The notes below the pieces were generated by a model. That model saw nothing but the letters and a program-made list of their open reading frames with translations. It had not been told where the DNA came from and ran no database searches. Position numbers and translations under genes: made by a program. From Asterochloris sp. CNOR1 (taxonomy: Eukaryota; Chlorophyta; Trebouxiophyceae; Trebouxiales; Trebouxiaceae): 64,000 nucleotides of DNA. Below are positions 12,901 through 24,760 of this stretch, in pieces. The DNA is taken from assembly GCA_963969365.1 (NCBI GenBank), contig OZ017760.1, forward strand, positions 868,001 to 932,000, written 5' to 3'. The first letter of the stretch is position 1. The number at the start of each line of letters is the position of its first letter.

Positions 12901-15900
12901 TGCCTGCAGACTGAGGCCCTCTTTGCCGACCTGGGCCACTTCAGCAGGTATGCCATCCAGATCAGCACCTTCGGCCTACTGTGGCCGTCACTTATACTGA
13001 CTTACCTGGGCCAGGCAGCCTACCTGACCAAGTGAGTCAGCGCAACACCACGAACGTGTACTGCTGCTGGCTATGTGTGATCAGGTGATCCTGAAAGGGC
13101 ATCAGTGCCATCCACGCTGATGCACTGCTTTCTACTGCTTGAAGGGCTGTCAGGCTGATGCGGTTCAGGCAGGCCCTTGCCAGTTGCACAGTGCTAGGGC
13201 TAAGCTTTGCGGATTGGGGGGATGTGCTTGTGCATGTCCCAGCCCCTGCTGCATGGCAGCTTGAAGGCATGCTGCTGGCGCCTCAGCAGGCATTTGCCAT
13301 CCTGGTGACCCCAACTGAAGCGCTCGTCCTGACTGGCAGGTACCCCCAGGACTGGACCCTGACCTACTTCAGGTCGGTGCCTCACTCCCTCTACTGGCCT
13401 ATGTGGGCCATCTCCATCCTGGCAGCCATCATCGCTAGTCAGGTGGGGCGGGCGGGCAGCATCAGTCTGCAGTACACATCAAAGCAAGTTGGGCATGCTG
13501 CTTGGCAGACAGCCTGCCCAGGGTGCAGGCAGATCAGGCTGTGGCCTGCATGCGCGGGAGCTGTCCCTTGCAAGCAGTCTGCCTGAGACAGCACTGTGCA
13601 CTGCACAGCACTGTGCTGGCCAAGCGTGCCAAGCTGTTCAGCTGACAGCATGTTGTGGGCTGTTTGACTGCACCAACCATGTGGCAACTATGTGCTGTGG
13701 CAGTCATGCCACTGAGGCTTAATCGGCCGACTGGCTGACACTCTCTGCTGCCCCTTCTGCAGGCCCTCATCTCTGCAGTGTTCAGCATTGTATTTCAGGC
13801 CATAGCACAAGGCTTCTTTCCCCGCTTCCATGTCTACCACACCTCAGACCACGTGAGTGCCAATCCGCCGTCCAGTGCTGCCTGCTGTGAGTCACAGTCT
13901 TCCAGCTGGGCTAGTTCATCTCACCCAAGCCAGTCTAATGCACCTTGCCTTCTTATGTGCTGCCCTTACGCTGAGTTCATGTGTGCTGGCTTCAGGTCTA
14001 TGGTCAGGTCTATGTGCCTGTCATCAACTACCTGCTCATGACCCTGACACTGATTGTTGTTGGAACCTTCAAGAGCAGCGCCAAGATGGGAACAGCCTAT
14101 GGTGACCATGGGTTGCTTGCCCTGCTGGTCATGATGGTGGTGCCTGCAAAGCACTGCTTGAAAGTGGGGCTGACCCCCTGTGACAGGTGCTCACTGGCAC
14201 ATATAATCAGCCTTCTGAGCTGCTGACCCACATAGGGTCCAATCCTGGCAGGCTGAGGTTTGCTCTTAGCTGCGGCAACAACCCACAGCTTGCTCTGCAC
14301 ATACAGCCTGCTGCATGCCATCAAGCAAGCTGGCACTGATGTGGGACACCTACCACGGCTGTCCCACAACTGGCACCCAGTGCACGCCCTGCACAGCGGG
14401 CATCCTGTGCTCATGTGAGAGCTATGGACCTCTGCAGGGTTTGCCTTGGTCAGGAACTCTGATCTTTTGTCCCCTTTCCAATGTCTATTGTTAGGGCCCT
14501 TGACAACTGCTGCTTTGCCTGTGCAGGGCTGGCTGTTGTTTGGGACATGCTCCTAACGTCCCACTTTGTCACGCTGGTCATGCTGACAGTGTGGCGGATC
14601 CCCACTCCCCTGGCCGTGTTCTTCTACTCCATCTTTGCCGTCATTGAGGGGCTCTACTTTTCCTCCTCGGTGGAAAAGATTCCCAAAGGTAGGCTCTCTG
14701 TCACGTGATCCTGCCATAACGTCATTCAACACCGCCACATGTGGCCTTGGCGGGACAGTGCCGCCTGCCCTGGCCACCTACAGTCAGTGCCAAGTATGGA
14801 CGACCAGCTGCTCAGGCAGCCACCCTGTGTATGCTGTCATCTGTCCTCAGCATCACCACCTGCCTGTGCTGCTTGCTTTGTCATTAGAGGGGGTGGTCGG
14901 TCTGCAAGTGGTTTTGAGGTGCTGCCTCTCTGTCAGGTGCCCAGCTGTGCAGTGCGCATCTTTGCTGCAGCCGTCAGCATGCCTGCTCGTTCATGCACTC
15001 CGGATCCTGACTTCATTCAGGTGGTTGGTTTTCTATCATGATGGCAATCATTTACGCATCAATCATGATGCTATGGTTCTGGGGCTCCAAGCGCAAGGAC
15101 GCTTTTTTTGTGTCCAAGTTCTTTAGCGACATCAAGACTCTGCCACAGCTGCTGTACGCTGTGCCTCCCACGAAAACGTCCGCTGCCAATGGGGCAGAGG
15201 CAGAGGAGGAGCCTCAGAGACTTATGGTGGTGCCTACCAAGCAAATGGTGGGTGTTAGAGTACTCAACATTGCTTTAGGTGGTGTGAGCACATGTCTTGC
15301 TGCCTGTCAGGGAGCCTTGTGGTAACCATCACCGAGCAGCTGATGTGTGCTAGGTGCAGCTTGTGATGCTGCAAAGAAGTACTCGGGAGAAATAGTTGAG
15401 GAACCTGAGAGACGCATGTTAGCGCCTGCCAAGCAGCTGGTGGCTGCTGGGTACAAAGACCATGTGGGTGGCGTTAAGACATGCCATCCTGTCTGCTAGC
15501 AGGCCCGAAGGTGGTTCCCACCCCGCAGCTGTTGGGTGCTGTGTACAACAGTTGAGTGGGTGGTGACAAGGCATGCTTTCCTGCCCATCAGCAGGTTGCA
15601 GCTGTCAACAGAATCACCAAGCAGCTGCTGCGTGCTGGGTTCACTGCTGCAAGACAGGCCTGGGAGCTCAAGCTGTGAGGGGCAGAGGAGGAGTTTCAGC
15701 AGCCTGCTTGAAGCCCTTTGGGTCTTGTCATCATACGGCGAAGCCTGTTTGTCTGCCAGCGCGGGTAACTCATGTGGAGTAGTGGGCATGCTTCCATGCC
15801 CAAACTGCATTGAAGCTGGGCTGTGCCTCACAGGTAGGCCCAAAGCCTGCTGCCAAAGCGCAGCTTGGTTGCTGCCTTTCATCTGACGCCAGTCTCTGTG

Positions 15901-18900
15901 TGGCACCGCCGGGGCGCAGTCTGACCAGCTCTCGCGCCAAAGCCATGTGGCAATCCTGCTGATCAAGTCTCTGTTTGTCTGTTTGTAGGTCACGCAGATT
16001 CCTGGCATTGCCCTGTACTACTCAGAGACCATCTACGGCCTTCCTCCAGTGCTCATCAAGCAACTGACAACCTTCCCCATGATGCACAAGGTGAGTCATG
16101 CCTATGTATGATATACATATTTATACACAGCCTCCCCATGATGCACAAGGTGTGTCATGCCTCTGTATGTGTGGTGTATATATATGACTGCCATGCCTGC
16201 TGCAGGTTGCACGGTGAGCCATCAGGCGCACCCTGCTCTGCAGCAGTGCATGTATGCCAAATGCGTAGTGTTGGTGCCTCTGCTCATGTGCTGACCCTAG
16301 GCCTGCACTGTGCATGCACAAGCAATCAAATGTGTTCCGCAGTGGTTGCAATGTCTTAAGAAACTAGCAATCGGTGCTGAGGCTGGTCATGAAATCCCAG
16401 AAGCTCGCCCTGCTCGTCGGAGGCAAGTGCAGTCCTGCCCCACCCTGCAGGTCAGCTTGGTGGTGACCAACCGCTTCGTCCCCCTGCCTGAGGTGTACGA
16501 GCATGAGCGCTTCCTGGTGGAGTCCCTGTCCCTGTCAGGAATGTACCACGTCATTGCCAGGTCAGCGAAATGCATGCACAAGCTGCTGTCTGTGCAGTGG
16601 CATGGAGGCTTGCCTGGGTGGCTGCTGCCCCTGCCCTGCTGCTTTGGCGGCCCAAGCCACCGCAGTCATGCCTGCAGTGTCTGGTGGTTGCTGGTCCTGC
16701 AGCAGCATGCAAGGGCCCTTCCTCTTGTAAGGTTGGCGCGGTGCTGCCAGGTGTGCACTGTCAGTGACTCGCACAGCCATGTGCAAACTGCCGTAAGGCA
16801 GGCTCTGTACCAGATTTTGGCCTGTTGAAGGCCCTGTCTCCTCCTGCCCTGAAAGCTGCACTGTCCATGCATGGCCTTTGCTTTGGCTGCCTGTCAGCCC
16901 ACAACCCTGTGCTTTTGCTTGCAGGTATGGCTACACTGAGCGCGTGCAGCAGGATGCCAAATTTGTGCAAGCCGCTGTGGAGCACACCCTGGCCTTGATG
17001 TACCAGCACCTCCACATTGCAGTCAGCCAGTCTGATGATTTGCAAGCAGTTTTTGGGCAGGCACGCCCCTCCATGAGCCTGGTGGCTGCAGCAGGTGAGA
17101 GAGGATGCCCAGTAGAGGAGGTTCTGGTAAAACCTGGGAATTTGCTAGACCATGGCTGCTGCTAGATCATTGCTGGCTGTTCAGTGGCCAAGGAAGGATT
17201 GAGGCTCCACTTGAGCTGCAATGGTCAATCTCAGCAATTCAGAACTCTTGCAGTGCTGATCATTCAGTGCCAGACCAGTCAAACGTGCCACGGCGTTTCT
17301 GCTCAATTGTTGGGGGCATTCAATATGATTACCAAACTTCTGCCACATGCTGCAGGTGCCCAGGAGGGCGTCCCAGCCTTAAATTCTGCCTCAGCTGGCG
17401 CCTTGCAGGCTGCTGCTGCAGACTTGAGGCGTGTCAGTTTTGCTGGTGACTCGGCGGGCCTTTGAAGCTAGCTGCAGCCACCAGTTGCCTGCATGTGACT
17501 TGTCATGCCTAGGGCCCATACTGCTGCCTGTGGTCTGCATGGGATGTGCTGTGTCCCACAGAATGACTGCTGCCTGTGGCCTGCATGTGATCTGCTGTGT
17601 CCCCAAAGCAATGTAGCTGCCTACCTGTAGCTTACCTTTGCACTCACCATCCTGTCTGCCTATTGCTTGCACTGTCCCCTGTCGTGGGCATTTCCACAAC
17701 AACCTTGCGGCCAGCATTCTTCCAATGAGTTCACAATGATGCTGTACCTGCCCTCAGGTGACACTGCGCACACAGGCAGTGCTGTGCAGCAGCAGACTGC
17801 GCCAGAGAACATCAGTGCGCAGACACTGCCCGACAGCCATATCCCAGTATCTCCGTTCTCAGGCGATGCCTCACAGAGTGAGGCCCTGACTGCCCCGCAC
17901 TGCCACTTTTGCGCACACACACGCACACACACACACACACACACTTCTCCACAGCACGCGGCTCCAGCTGCGGCCATGCTGCCTGTGCGCCTCTGCACTG
18001 TCCACTGCAGGGCACTGCCTTTGCTGCCATTACGTGCACCTTCTTCGTTTTTGGGGGCGTGGTGGTGTCATGCCGGTGCCCACCCTCAACCTGCCACCAC
18101 CAAAAGGTTCCTTGTCACGCCCAGTCAGTCTGCAGATGCCCTTGCACTGCAAAGGGTCCTGGGCAGGCCTGTCACCTTCCAAGGCTGCAGCACTTGACTG
18201 TGCTCCTGCAGGTGTGACTGCCCCTCAGGAGGCGGGGCCCTCCAGCTCTGGTCCCCGCCCCACCCTGGCAGAGGCAGCCAGGTCGGGGGGCCACCCCCTG
18301 GGAGGGCTGGGCAGCCTGAGCATGAACTACAGCTCCCTGGAGGCTCGCATCAGCATGGCGCCCAGCAGCAAGGGGGACCCATACCTGTCTGCCCGCCCCA
18401 GCATGAATCTGCGCAGCATGAGCCCTGAGATCAGAAAACAGCTGGGCACGATGGTCAAGAGGATTGTGGCTGACTCGGTGAGTGCACCTGCCTGCAGTTG
18501 CATCATGCCAGAGTACGGCAACGAGGCCCTCTGGGGGGTCCTTTGCTTGCCTCGCCTCACACCCTGGCTGCTATGGCTCATCTGCTGAGGGCGTTTGCCA
18601 ACAGACAGAAGCGGTTGGAGAGCATGGCAATGCTTGGCCCTGAGCCCTGGGCAGCTCGTGCTGCAGATGCGGCTGCATGACTGCTGGAGTGTCATGCCAG
18701 CTTGTGCTCACAGAGTGATGTTGTGTTGCTGCAGACGAACCAGCTGCAGAGCACAGGCACCCCTGCGGCCCGCCGTGCATGGCTGCTGGCCAGGGAAATT
18801 GACCTGCTGCAGACAGAGCTAAGTAGTGCTGAGGCCCCAGTGTTCATCATGGGCAGGGCTCACGTCCGCCTGCGCACAGATAGCAACTGGTGAGGCTGTT

Positions 18901-19458
18901 GACGGGCTTGGCAGCACATCGCACCACTGCCATGGGGAGGACCCACGCCCGACTGTGTACAAGCAGCATCCATGAGGCTGCTGATTGGCTGACAGTTGCA
19001 GCAAGCTTGCCATCAACGGTGTGGGCTGAGGCAGATTGCCCCGGAAGACAGCACAGTACAGTCCCAGTGCACTTCTAGCTGCCCTGCAAAACCCTGAACA
19101 TACTTTCCTGCACACTCGTTTGGCTGCACACTCGTCTGGCTGCAGCTTGGCCTGGCCTGGCAGCAGTGACTTGGCTGTCATCTGGCTGCAGGTTCAGGCG
19201 GTACTTGCTTGAAATGCCGTATCAGATCATGGTCAACAACACGAAGGCAGATGCCTATAGGTGAGTGAGACATCGTTGTTGCTGAGCACAGGTCACACTT
19301 GTACTTCTGAGTAGCCAGCTGAAGCGGCCTGGTGACACACTTTACACCTCTCTTTGGAGCAACAGTTGAGATTGCCAGAAACTTGTGTCTTTTGCTGCAG
19401 GACATTCAACATTCCAGAAAGCAACCTCAGTGAGTTTGGCATTGTTTATGTCGTCTGA
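9951..19458 (+). CDS. KUP: KUP/HAK/KT-family potassium transporter
   Basis: This is a plasma- or vacuolar-membrane K+ uptake transporter, probably K+/H+ coupled as in the family. Exons by eye: 10391-10457, 10661-10895, 11200-11314, 11491-11614, 11828-11882, 12003-12072, 12273-12337, 12480-12552, 12910-13031, 13340-13442, 13763-13852, 13996-14101, 14527-14698, 15021-15247, 15989-16090, 16451-16560, 16925-17094, likely exons near 17358-17447 and 17757-17865, then 18212-18477, 18735-18889, 19192-19260 and 19401-19458. Diagnostic motifs are GVVYGDL joined to GTSPLYVF, and [11 protein letters not shown]; some ten membrane segments follow in family order. The C-terminal cytosolic part has a Ser/Pro-rich insertion around 17.3-18.4 kb, then a conserved tail ending [13 protein letters not shown]. 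Only the N-terminal exon is unsettled: an ATG at 9951 is possible, but the joining splice is not clear. Two introns carry copies of neighbouring exon edges. Confidence 0.93.
15208..15640 (+). repeat. Five-copy intron array seeded from a KUP exon end
   Basis: The end of the exon 15021-15247 and its donor (about 15208-15260) recur as diverged copies near 15311-15353, 15404-15451, 15505-15544 and 15598-15639. The shared core is like accaagcagctggtg, and spacing is about 95-100 bases. All copies lie in the 740-base intron before the exon at 15989. Confidence 0.75.
16071..16169 (+). repeat. Tandem duplication of a KUP exon end plus splice donor
   Basis: Bases 16071-16110 (exon end, donor gtgagt and intron start) are repeated at 16131-16169 with about five differences. 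The copy keeps the exon end and has a gtgtgt donor. The repeat period is 60 bases. Confidence 0.9.
17518..17613 (+). repeat. 48-base tandem duplication in a KUP intron
   Basis: Bases 17518-17565 and 17566-17613 are about 85% alike by eye. Both begin actgctgcctgtgg and contain tgctgtgtccc. It is not obviously derived from an exon edge. Confidence 0.7.
17912..17944. repeat. CA microsatellite in a KUP intron
   Basis: This is a run of (ca)n with two g-for-a or g-for-c interruptions near its start, just after the Ser/Pro-rich exon of the potassium transporter. Confidence 0.95.
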
Positions 19459-19725
19459 GGCGCGCAACACATGTCCACAATAATAGACACCGTGCAGCAG
19501 CACCTACCCTTTCACAGAGCCGGCAAGCAGTGCAATTTGTGCCCTCCGATGCCGTCTGGAAGCTCACTGCGAGCGAACCTCCAAATCTACTCTGCCTTAC
19601 TCTGCCACCATTCCACTGCCAAGCACTGCAAGCAGCATGCATTCTGCTTCGCACCTGCCTTAGCCAGCAGCTGTGGCATGGGGTGCTGGTCTGCTGTGTC
19701 ATGAGGCACATTTCAATCTCTTGAG

Positions 19726-22700
19726 TCAGACTTGCTTGGGCAATGCTGGCAGCTGTCCCTTCCCATATAGCAGAAACCTCAGCAAGTTGTAGGACCAGTC
19801 TGCCATTGAGTTTTGTCCAGTAAAGGGGAAGGACCCGCCCAGAGCCTCAGCGGCTGCGAACCCCGATGTGATTGCTGCCTCATGTGGATTTCCAAACAGG
19901 TAGGCGCCACACAGGAAGGCTCCATTGTGACCCTGCAGTGGCATCTGGGGCTTGTCAGACAGCACAGTGTAGGCTCTTGGGGGCGAATCTGCAAGAGTGT
20001 GTCAGCCTTCACCTGGGCAATTCTTGAAAACAGAACAGTCCTCACAAAGTTTGCAGCTGTTGTCCTCATGTGTCGGGCATTCCTTCGGTGTATCTTGCTG
20101 TCGTCCAAGTCAGCGTCCATGCGGAAATTGGTTTGGCACACTCGCGTGGGGCCTGCCTGTAGCAGCAGCGCACGCGGTGTCTGGCCGCTTTGCATGAAGC
20201 CTGCACATGAAGCTTGGTGTGCAGCTACATTCAGCTGGCAAAGTCAGGCAGGGCCTGACAAGGTGTGGAAGCTCATGCAGCAAGCCTTGTATACCGGCAT
20301 GCAGCTCTGCTTGCCAGTGTCTGCACTAGATGGCAGCATGTGCCTAAGGGACTTGACTGCTCCCTCACCGCATTGCCTGTGACTGTGATGCAAGAGCAAC
20401 TCCCGTGTACAGTGTGCCCAGTATCCACACCTCTTGGCTCAATGCTCTGCTGAGAAGAGGCAGCTTGCAGCCTCCCCTCTCAAGCCTCTTGCACTGTCAG
20501 GCACAGCTCAACTTCATCGTTGAGTCTTGACAAGCACGTTCTTAGGGCCTGGCAGCCATTCTGTGCAGCAAGCAGCCTCAACTGTTTGGCCTGGACAAGT
20601 CTTACCCAAGCAAAGCTCAACCCCAGCAATGACGTGCAGGAAGCAAACTTACCTGGTCTGCTTCCACAAGTCACAAACATGCATGGCTCGATCCAGGCAG
20701 TCACCACGCTTAGGAAACAGCCTCACCCCTCCTGTGTAGTTCATGGGGAGGCTGGCACTGCCAGCCTTTCCTGTGCTTTGTCGTCAGGATTTTAACATAT
20801 CAGCATGGCACCAGCGATAGCAATCAGCGACCTAACCTGCCCCGCCTCATCAACTGTCAGGCAGGCATAGCTCAGCTCCAGCTCTGTGCCCCTGCCAGGT
20901 CCGCCGTCAGCATGTCGTACCATCCAAAAGGGTGTTGTATTGTAGTCCTGGCTAATGCTGACATGGTAATTTTGGCGCAGGTAATCTGCAGCAAGGAGGG
21001 GACACTAGCATCCAACTGGGCAGCCAATGGTACATTGTGTGTGCTTGCTTTGCAGGTGGCCTGCAGTATACACAAGCTGTTCATGATCGCCCTGAGGGGA
21101 CAGCAAGAAGACACTGCACAGGCACACAAATGCCCAGGGCACCTCTGCGGCAGCCCTGCCCATTTGAGAGAACTGGCTGCAATTTATGCTGCCCCAATAG
21201 CTGCACACTGGCTTGCAGGATGCGCAGTCCTACCTACATCAGTATGAGTGATGATTGGAACATCTGCGTAGTCAATCGCGCCAAGCATCGCGCTGCAGGT
21301 GGCAGTCTCTTGAGACGAAGAGCAGCTCTGCATCTTGCCACTTGGCAGGCGGCCAAAGCTGCCTGCCACGAAGACCCCAGACAGCCAGGCAGCGGCGACA
21401 CCATGTCATTCATCACGCCCAATGCATTGAAGTGCGGCCAGACTGGCACACAGCCAGGCAGGCAAGGATCCAGCTCTGGCCAGACTTGCACAGACATGAC
21501 ACAGACTGAGCACTGGCCCAGCAGAAGCACACAGGGCTTCTCCACCTTTTCCGGGCGGCAGTGGCTCCGCTGCCTCCAAGGCTGAGACGGTGGCAGCACA
21601 TAAACCTTGATGAATTTGCAATCCTTTCAAAACACGAGTGTGGCTGATTACCACACAGCATGGCCAGACAAGAAGTCGCCTGGGAGGACGAAGCTGACCT
21701 GTACTTCCAAGCTGCCGGTGCACCGCTGTCGCGCAGCATTTTGAGCGCCAAGTCGCCTGGACAGGCCAGGATGACACTGTCAAAAACACCCTCCTGGCCT
21801 TGGCTCTTCACCAGCCACCTGCCGCAAGATTGAGGGCAGTGCGTGAGCTGCGAAGACTGCTGCAAAGGAGCATGAGGACTGACCTTCAAACTGCGTGAAG
21901 TACATCATTTGCTGTGAGCAACCAGGCTGGCTGCTGCAATGACGCTTCAGCAAGGAGACTAGACCCCAGCCATTAGGGTACCTGCTGTACCCTGTTCAGC
22001 AGCATGGCAGCAGCTTTGTGTGCTGCCCGTCAAAAGGCAGCTTCCCACCCATCAGAAGCGGGCACAGCCACCCATGAGCCTGTTAAAGCTGCGAATTGGT
22101 AGCACGAGCAGCCAGCACCTGGCTCACTACATTTGCCGCCACCTTCCGCCGCAGGCTGTCTGCAGGTCTGTGCTTGTGTTGCTGGCCGGCGGCCAGGCTG
22201 CTGTGGCAGCCTCCCACCTGTCAGAAGTGCTGCCATGCTGCCTAACAAAGTGCAGACTGTCCACAGGCCTCCCCAGGCATATGGTGGTGCCCTTGAGCCG
22301 CAGCTCTTCTGCCATTGTGTCATAGAGGTTCCGAAGATTTGGAAAGATGAACACTTCTGGGCCGGAGGTGGCAGGCGCCAACATGGTCCTGCGATCTGCC
22401 TGAAATATATTGAAGGCTGGGTGCATCAGGGCAGAGGCTGTCACAGCTGCAGGTGTTGCATCCATGGAGCCACCTGCAGGCACACAGTGAGGTGTGAGGG
22501 CAGCATCTAAAGATCCATGAGAGCCCAGAAATGCAGTCGGGGCTGCCACAGAACTACTGGTGTTGCTGTGCATCACAGCAGCAGAATTCTGGCAAGTCTG
22601 TGAGCATCATACATTGCTGGACACCATGACCACACAAGTGACTGTGCTTGGGAAAGTAGCCAAGGCATCACTCATTGCAAGCACTTTATGCTGAGGCAGC

Positions 22701-24410
22701 CCGGCCACGCTTTCAGGCCTGACATGCACAGTGCAGCACAGAAGATCCACCAGCACCACAATGCAACATCGAAAAGCATGAGCTGGCACCGGCGATGCTC
22801 AGCCACAGCTCACCTGTGCCATTGAAAGAGCCAACGATTGGGTACACCACGTCCTGCTTGAACTCATCACTGAAGCGCCACAGCCGCAGCAGCCAGCCGA
22901 TGGGCACAAACTGCAGCAGCTGCAGCTTCCCCAGCACTAGCTGCTCCATCAGCTGCAGGGCAGGGCACAGCAAGAATCCTGTGACATAGGTCTGCGCCTC
23001 AGCAGCCAGCTAAGGGCACAGAGTGCATCAGGACAGAGTAGGTATGGTCCTTTCCAACTGCCATTGTAGATAGTCCCAACTGTATAATTCATTCACATAT
23101 CTTGCACTGTCCTTTGTCATCATCAAAAAAGCACAAGGCTGCCTGGGTAAAACAGGCTGTGGACACAGCAGCTTTTCCTCAGCATGGCAGTGGGCCCTAG
23201 GGGCCTCAAGGCACGAGGTGATACAACAGTGCGCCTTCACAGCAGGTGGGACTTGAGGCTCGATGCTTGCTGGAACTCGCCTTCACGAAGCGCTCAATCT
23301 CTGCGTAATGCTTCTGCAGGACTGGGAAGGTGGCGCCTGCCGTGTAGTTGTCCCAGCGCTGGTTGTCTCTTCCCAGCACACTAATGTTGAGGCCTGGCCA
23401 CGCCTGCAGAGCGTTACAAGAGGTTTGTCTCTGCAAAGCTTATTGCACACGGCAGATGAGCAGCCCGCACTAATGAAATGCAGGAATCCCCCAACTATGC
23501 AGTGAATGACTACTTCCACAGAAGGATGCTCTGCTGGCTGAGTGCTGATAATTTTATTCCCTCAGTGCAAAGCATGTGGATCTGGTGCTGCCAAGCCAAT
23601 GTTGGAAAACTCGAGAACAACAAGCTCGCTGACTCATGTCTCGCTCTGGGTTGTGCACCTTGCGTGGCTTCATCCCAAACTGCTCCATGAGCAGCAAGTT
23701 ACAAGGGTAGCTTTTAGGAAAGCCGACTTGTGCCTGCACAAGAACACCATCATTGTGAGTGCAGCTGGCGGCAGGGCACACTGCGCCACTGTCAGCTCAA
23801 GGCCTGCGTATCTGGTTGTGAGAGCGCCTCACCCCTAAGAGGCAGGGCATGGCGCACAAAGCGAACGACACCTGAGAACGACACAGGAGCTGGGGGTGGG
23901 CCTGCAGCTTCAGAGGAACTTGCCTGATCATTGAACCAGCTTTTGCCATCTGGTAGCATTGTTACAGTGCCTGCCACCCCCCCAACATGACCATCTGCCT
24001 CCCAGACCTGCAGCAGCAGGTGAGCCATCGGAGTGGTAACAGCTGGTGGGAAGCTCATCTGCATCAAGCAGACAAGTGTGGCGACACTCCTGGGCAGGGC
24101 TACGTTGCATGGCCCAGCAGGCCGATTTTTGAAGCCAGAACGATGTGCCTATGAAATTTCAAACAGCTGCAGCACAAAGTTTTACCTCTACATGATGCCT
24201 GCCAGATTGTGCCAGGCCCCAGGCGGCTGACAGGCCGGCTGCCCCTGCACCAATAATGCATGTGCAATGCTGCTGCTGCCGATGTTGCTGCTCCTCTCTG
24301 GATGGCAGTGATGTTGCAGCACAGCTACAGGTGAAGCTCTGTGGCCGCACTCTGGCCTGCGCTGGCTGGAGCCCATTGTTGTACGGGAAGCGAATGCATT
24401 GATCAATCAT
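19726..24410 (-). CDS. FAD-dependent amine-oxidase-fold oxidoreductase (COG2907-like)
   Basis: This is a predicted NAD/FAD-binding protein related to the flavin domain found before plant cyclopropane fatty acid synthases. The substrate is unknown. An ATG at 24410 gives a short leader, then the Rossmann motif CIIGAGAAGLSAAWG, ending near 24188. Next come VWEADGHVGG...NDQ (about 23938-24026), then GFPKSYPCNLLLMEQFGM (about 23625-23735). LNISVLGRDNQRWDNYTAG with PVLQKHYAEIERFVK follows (about 23280-23405), and FVPIGWLLRLWRFSDEF near 22814-22981. Then GPEVFIFPNLRNLYDTM (about 22240-22390), VFDSVILACPGDLALKML (about 21700-21850), LGAIDYADVPIITHTD (about 21240-21300), possible exons at 20.6-20.98 and 20.03-20.18 kb, and a last exon ending CGAYLFGNPHEAAITSG to the stop at 19726. 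Order and motifs match the family. No fused methyltransferase is seen. At least one intron appears to use a GC donor. Confidence 0.8.
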
Positions 24411-24760
24411 TGATGGTCCTTGTGTGATGCTCCAGATCTTGAAAAATTGAACCCACGGCTCTAGGAACGCTTTCTGGTGTCTCAGATGAATCTGTCCACA
24501 TTCCAGTCCCAACTTTCCCACAAGACTGCAATGGGCTGTCAGATCACACCTTGACCTGACTTTAGGTTTCGAACTGCAGATTGCCAGCCTGCACCACACA
24601 GTGTGTGTTTCTCATCACTCCAAGCACAGCCCGTGAGAGATCTTTGACGCCAGGGAACAGCCAGAAACCCACTGCTGAAGCTGTAAGGCACCTGCTGTGA
24701 GGCACCTGCATGTCCCAGGGCTCTGACCACATCCTTTCTCAGACACAGCAGCAGACCGCA
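24411..24760. promoter_or_regulatory. Divergent intergenic region (about 350 bases)
   Basis: It lies head-to-head between the flavoprotein start and the hairpin-protein start, so it should hold both core promoters. No TATA-like box or repeated operator stands out. Confidence 0.4.

Noticed and set aside
20020-21000. An independent gene between KUP and the flavoprotein C-terminus
   Set aside because: Exon-like pieces here lie between flavoprotein family segments on the same strand; a single gene is simpler, though their exact joins are unsettled.
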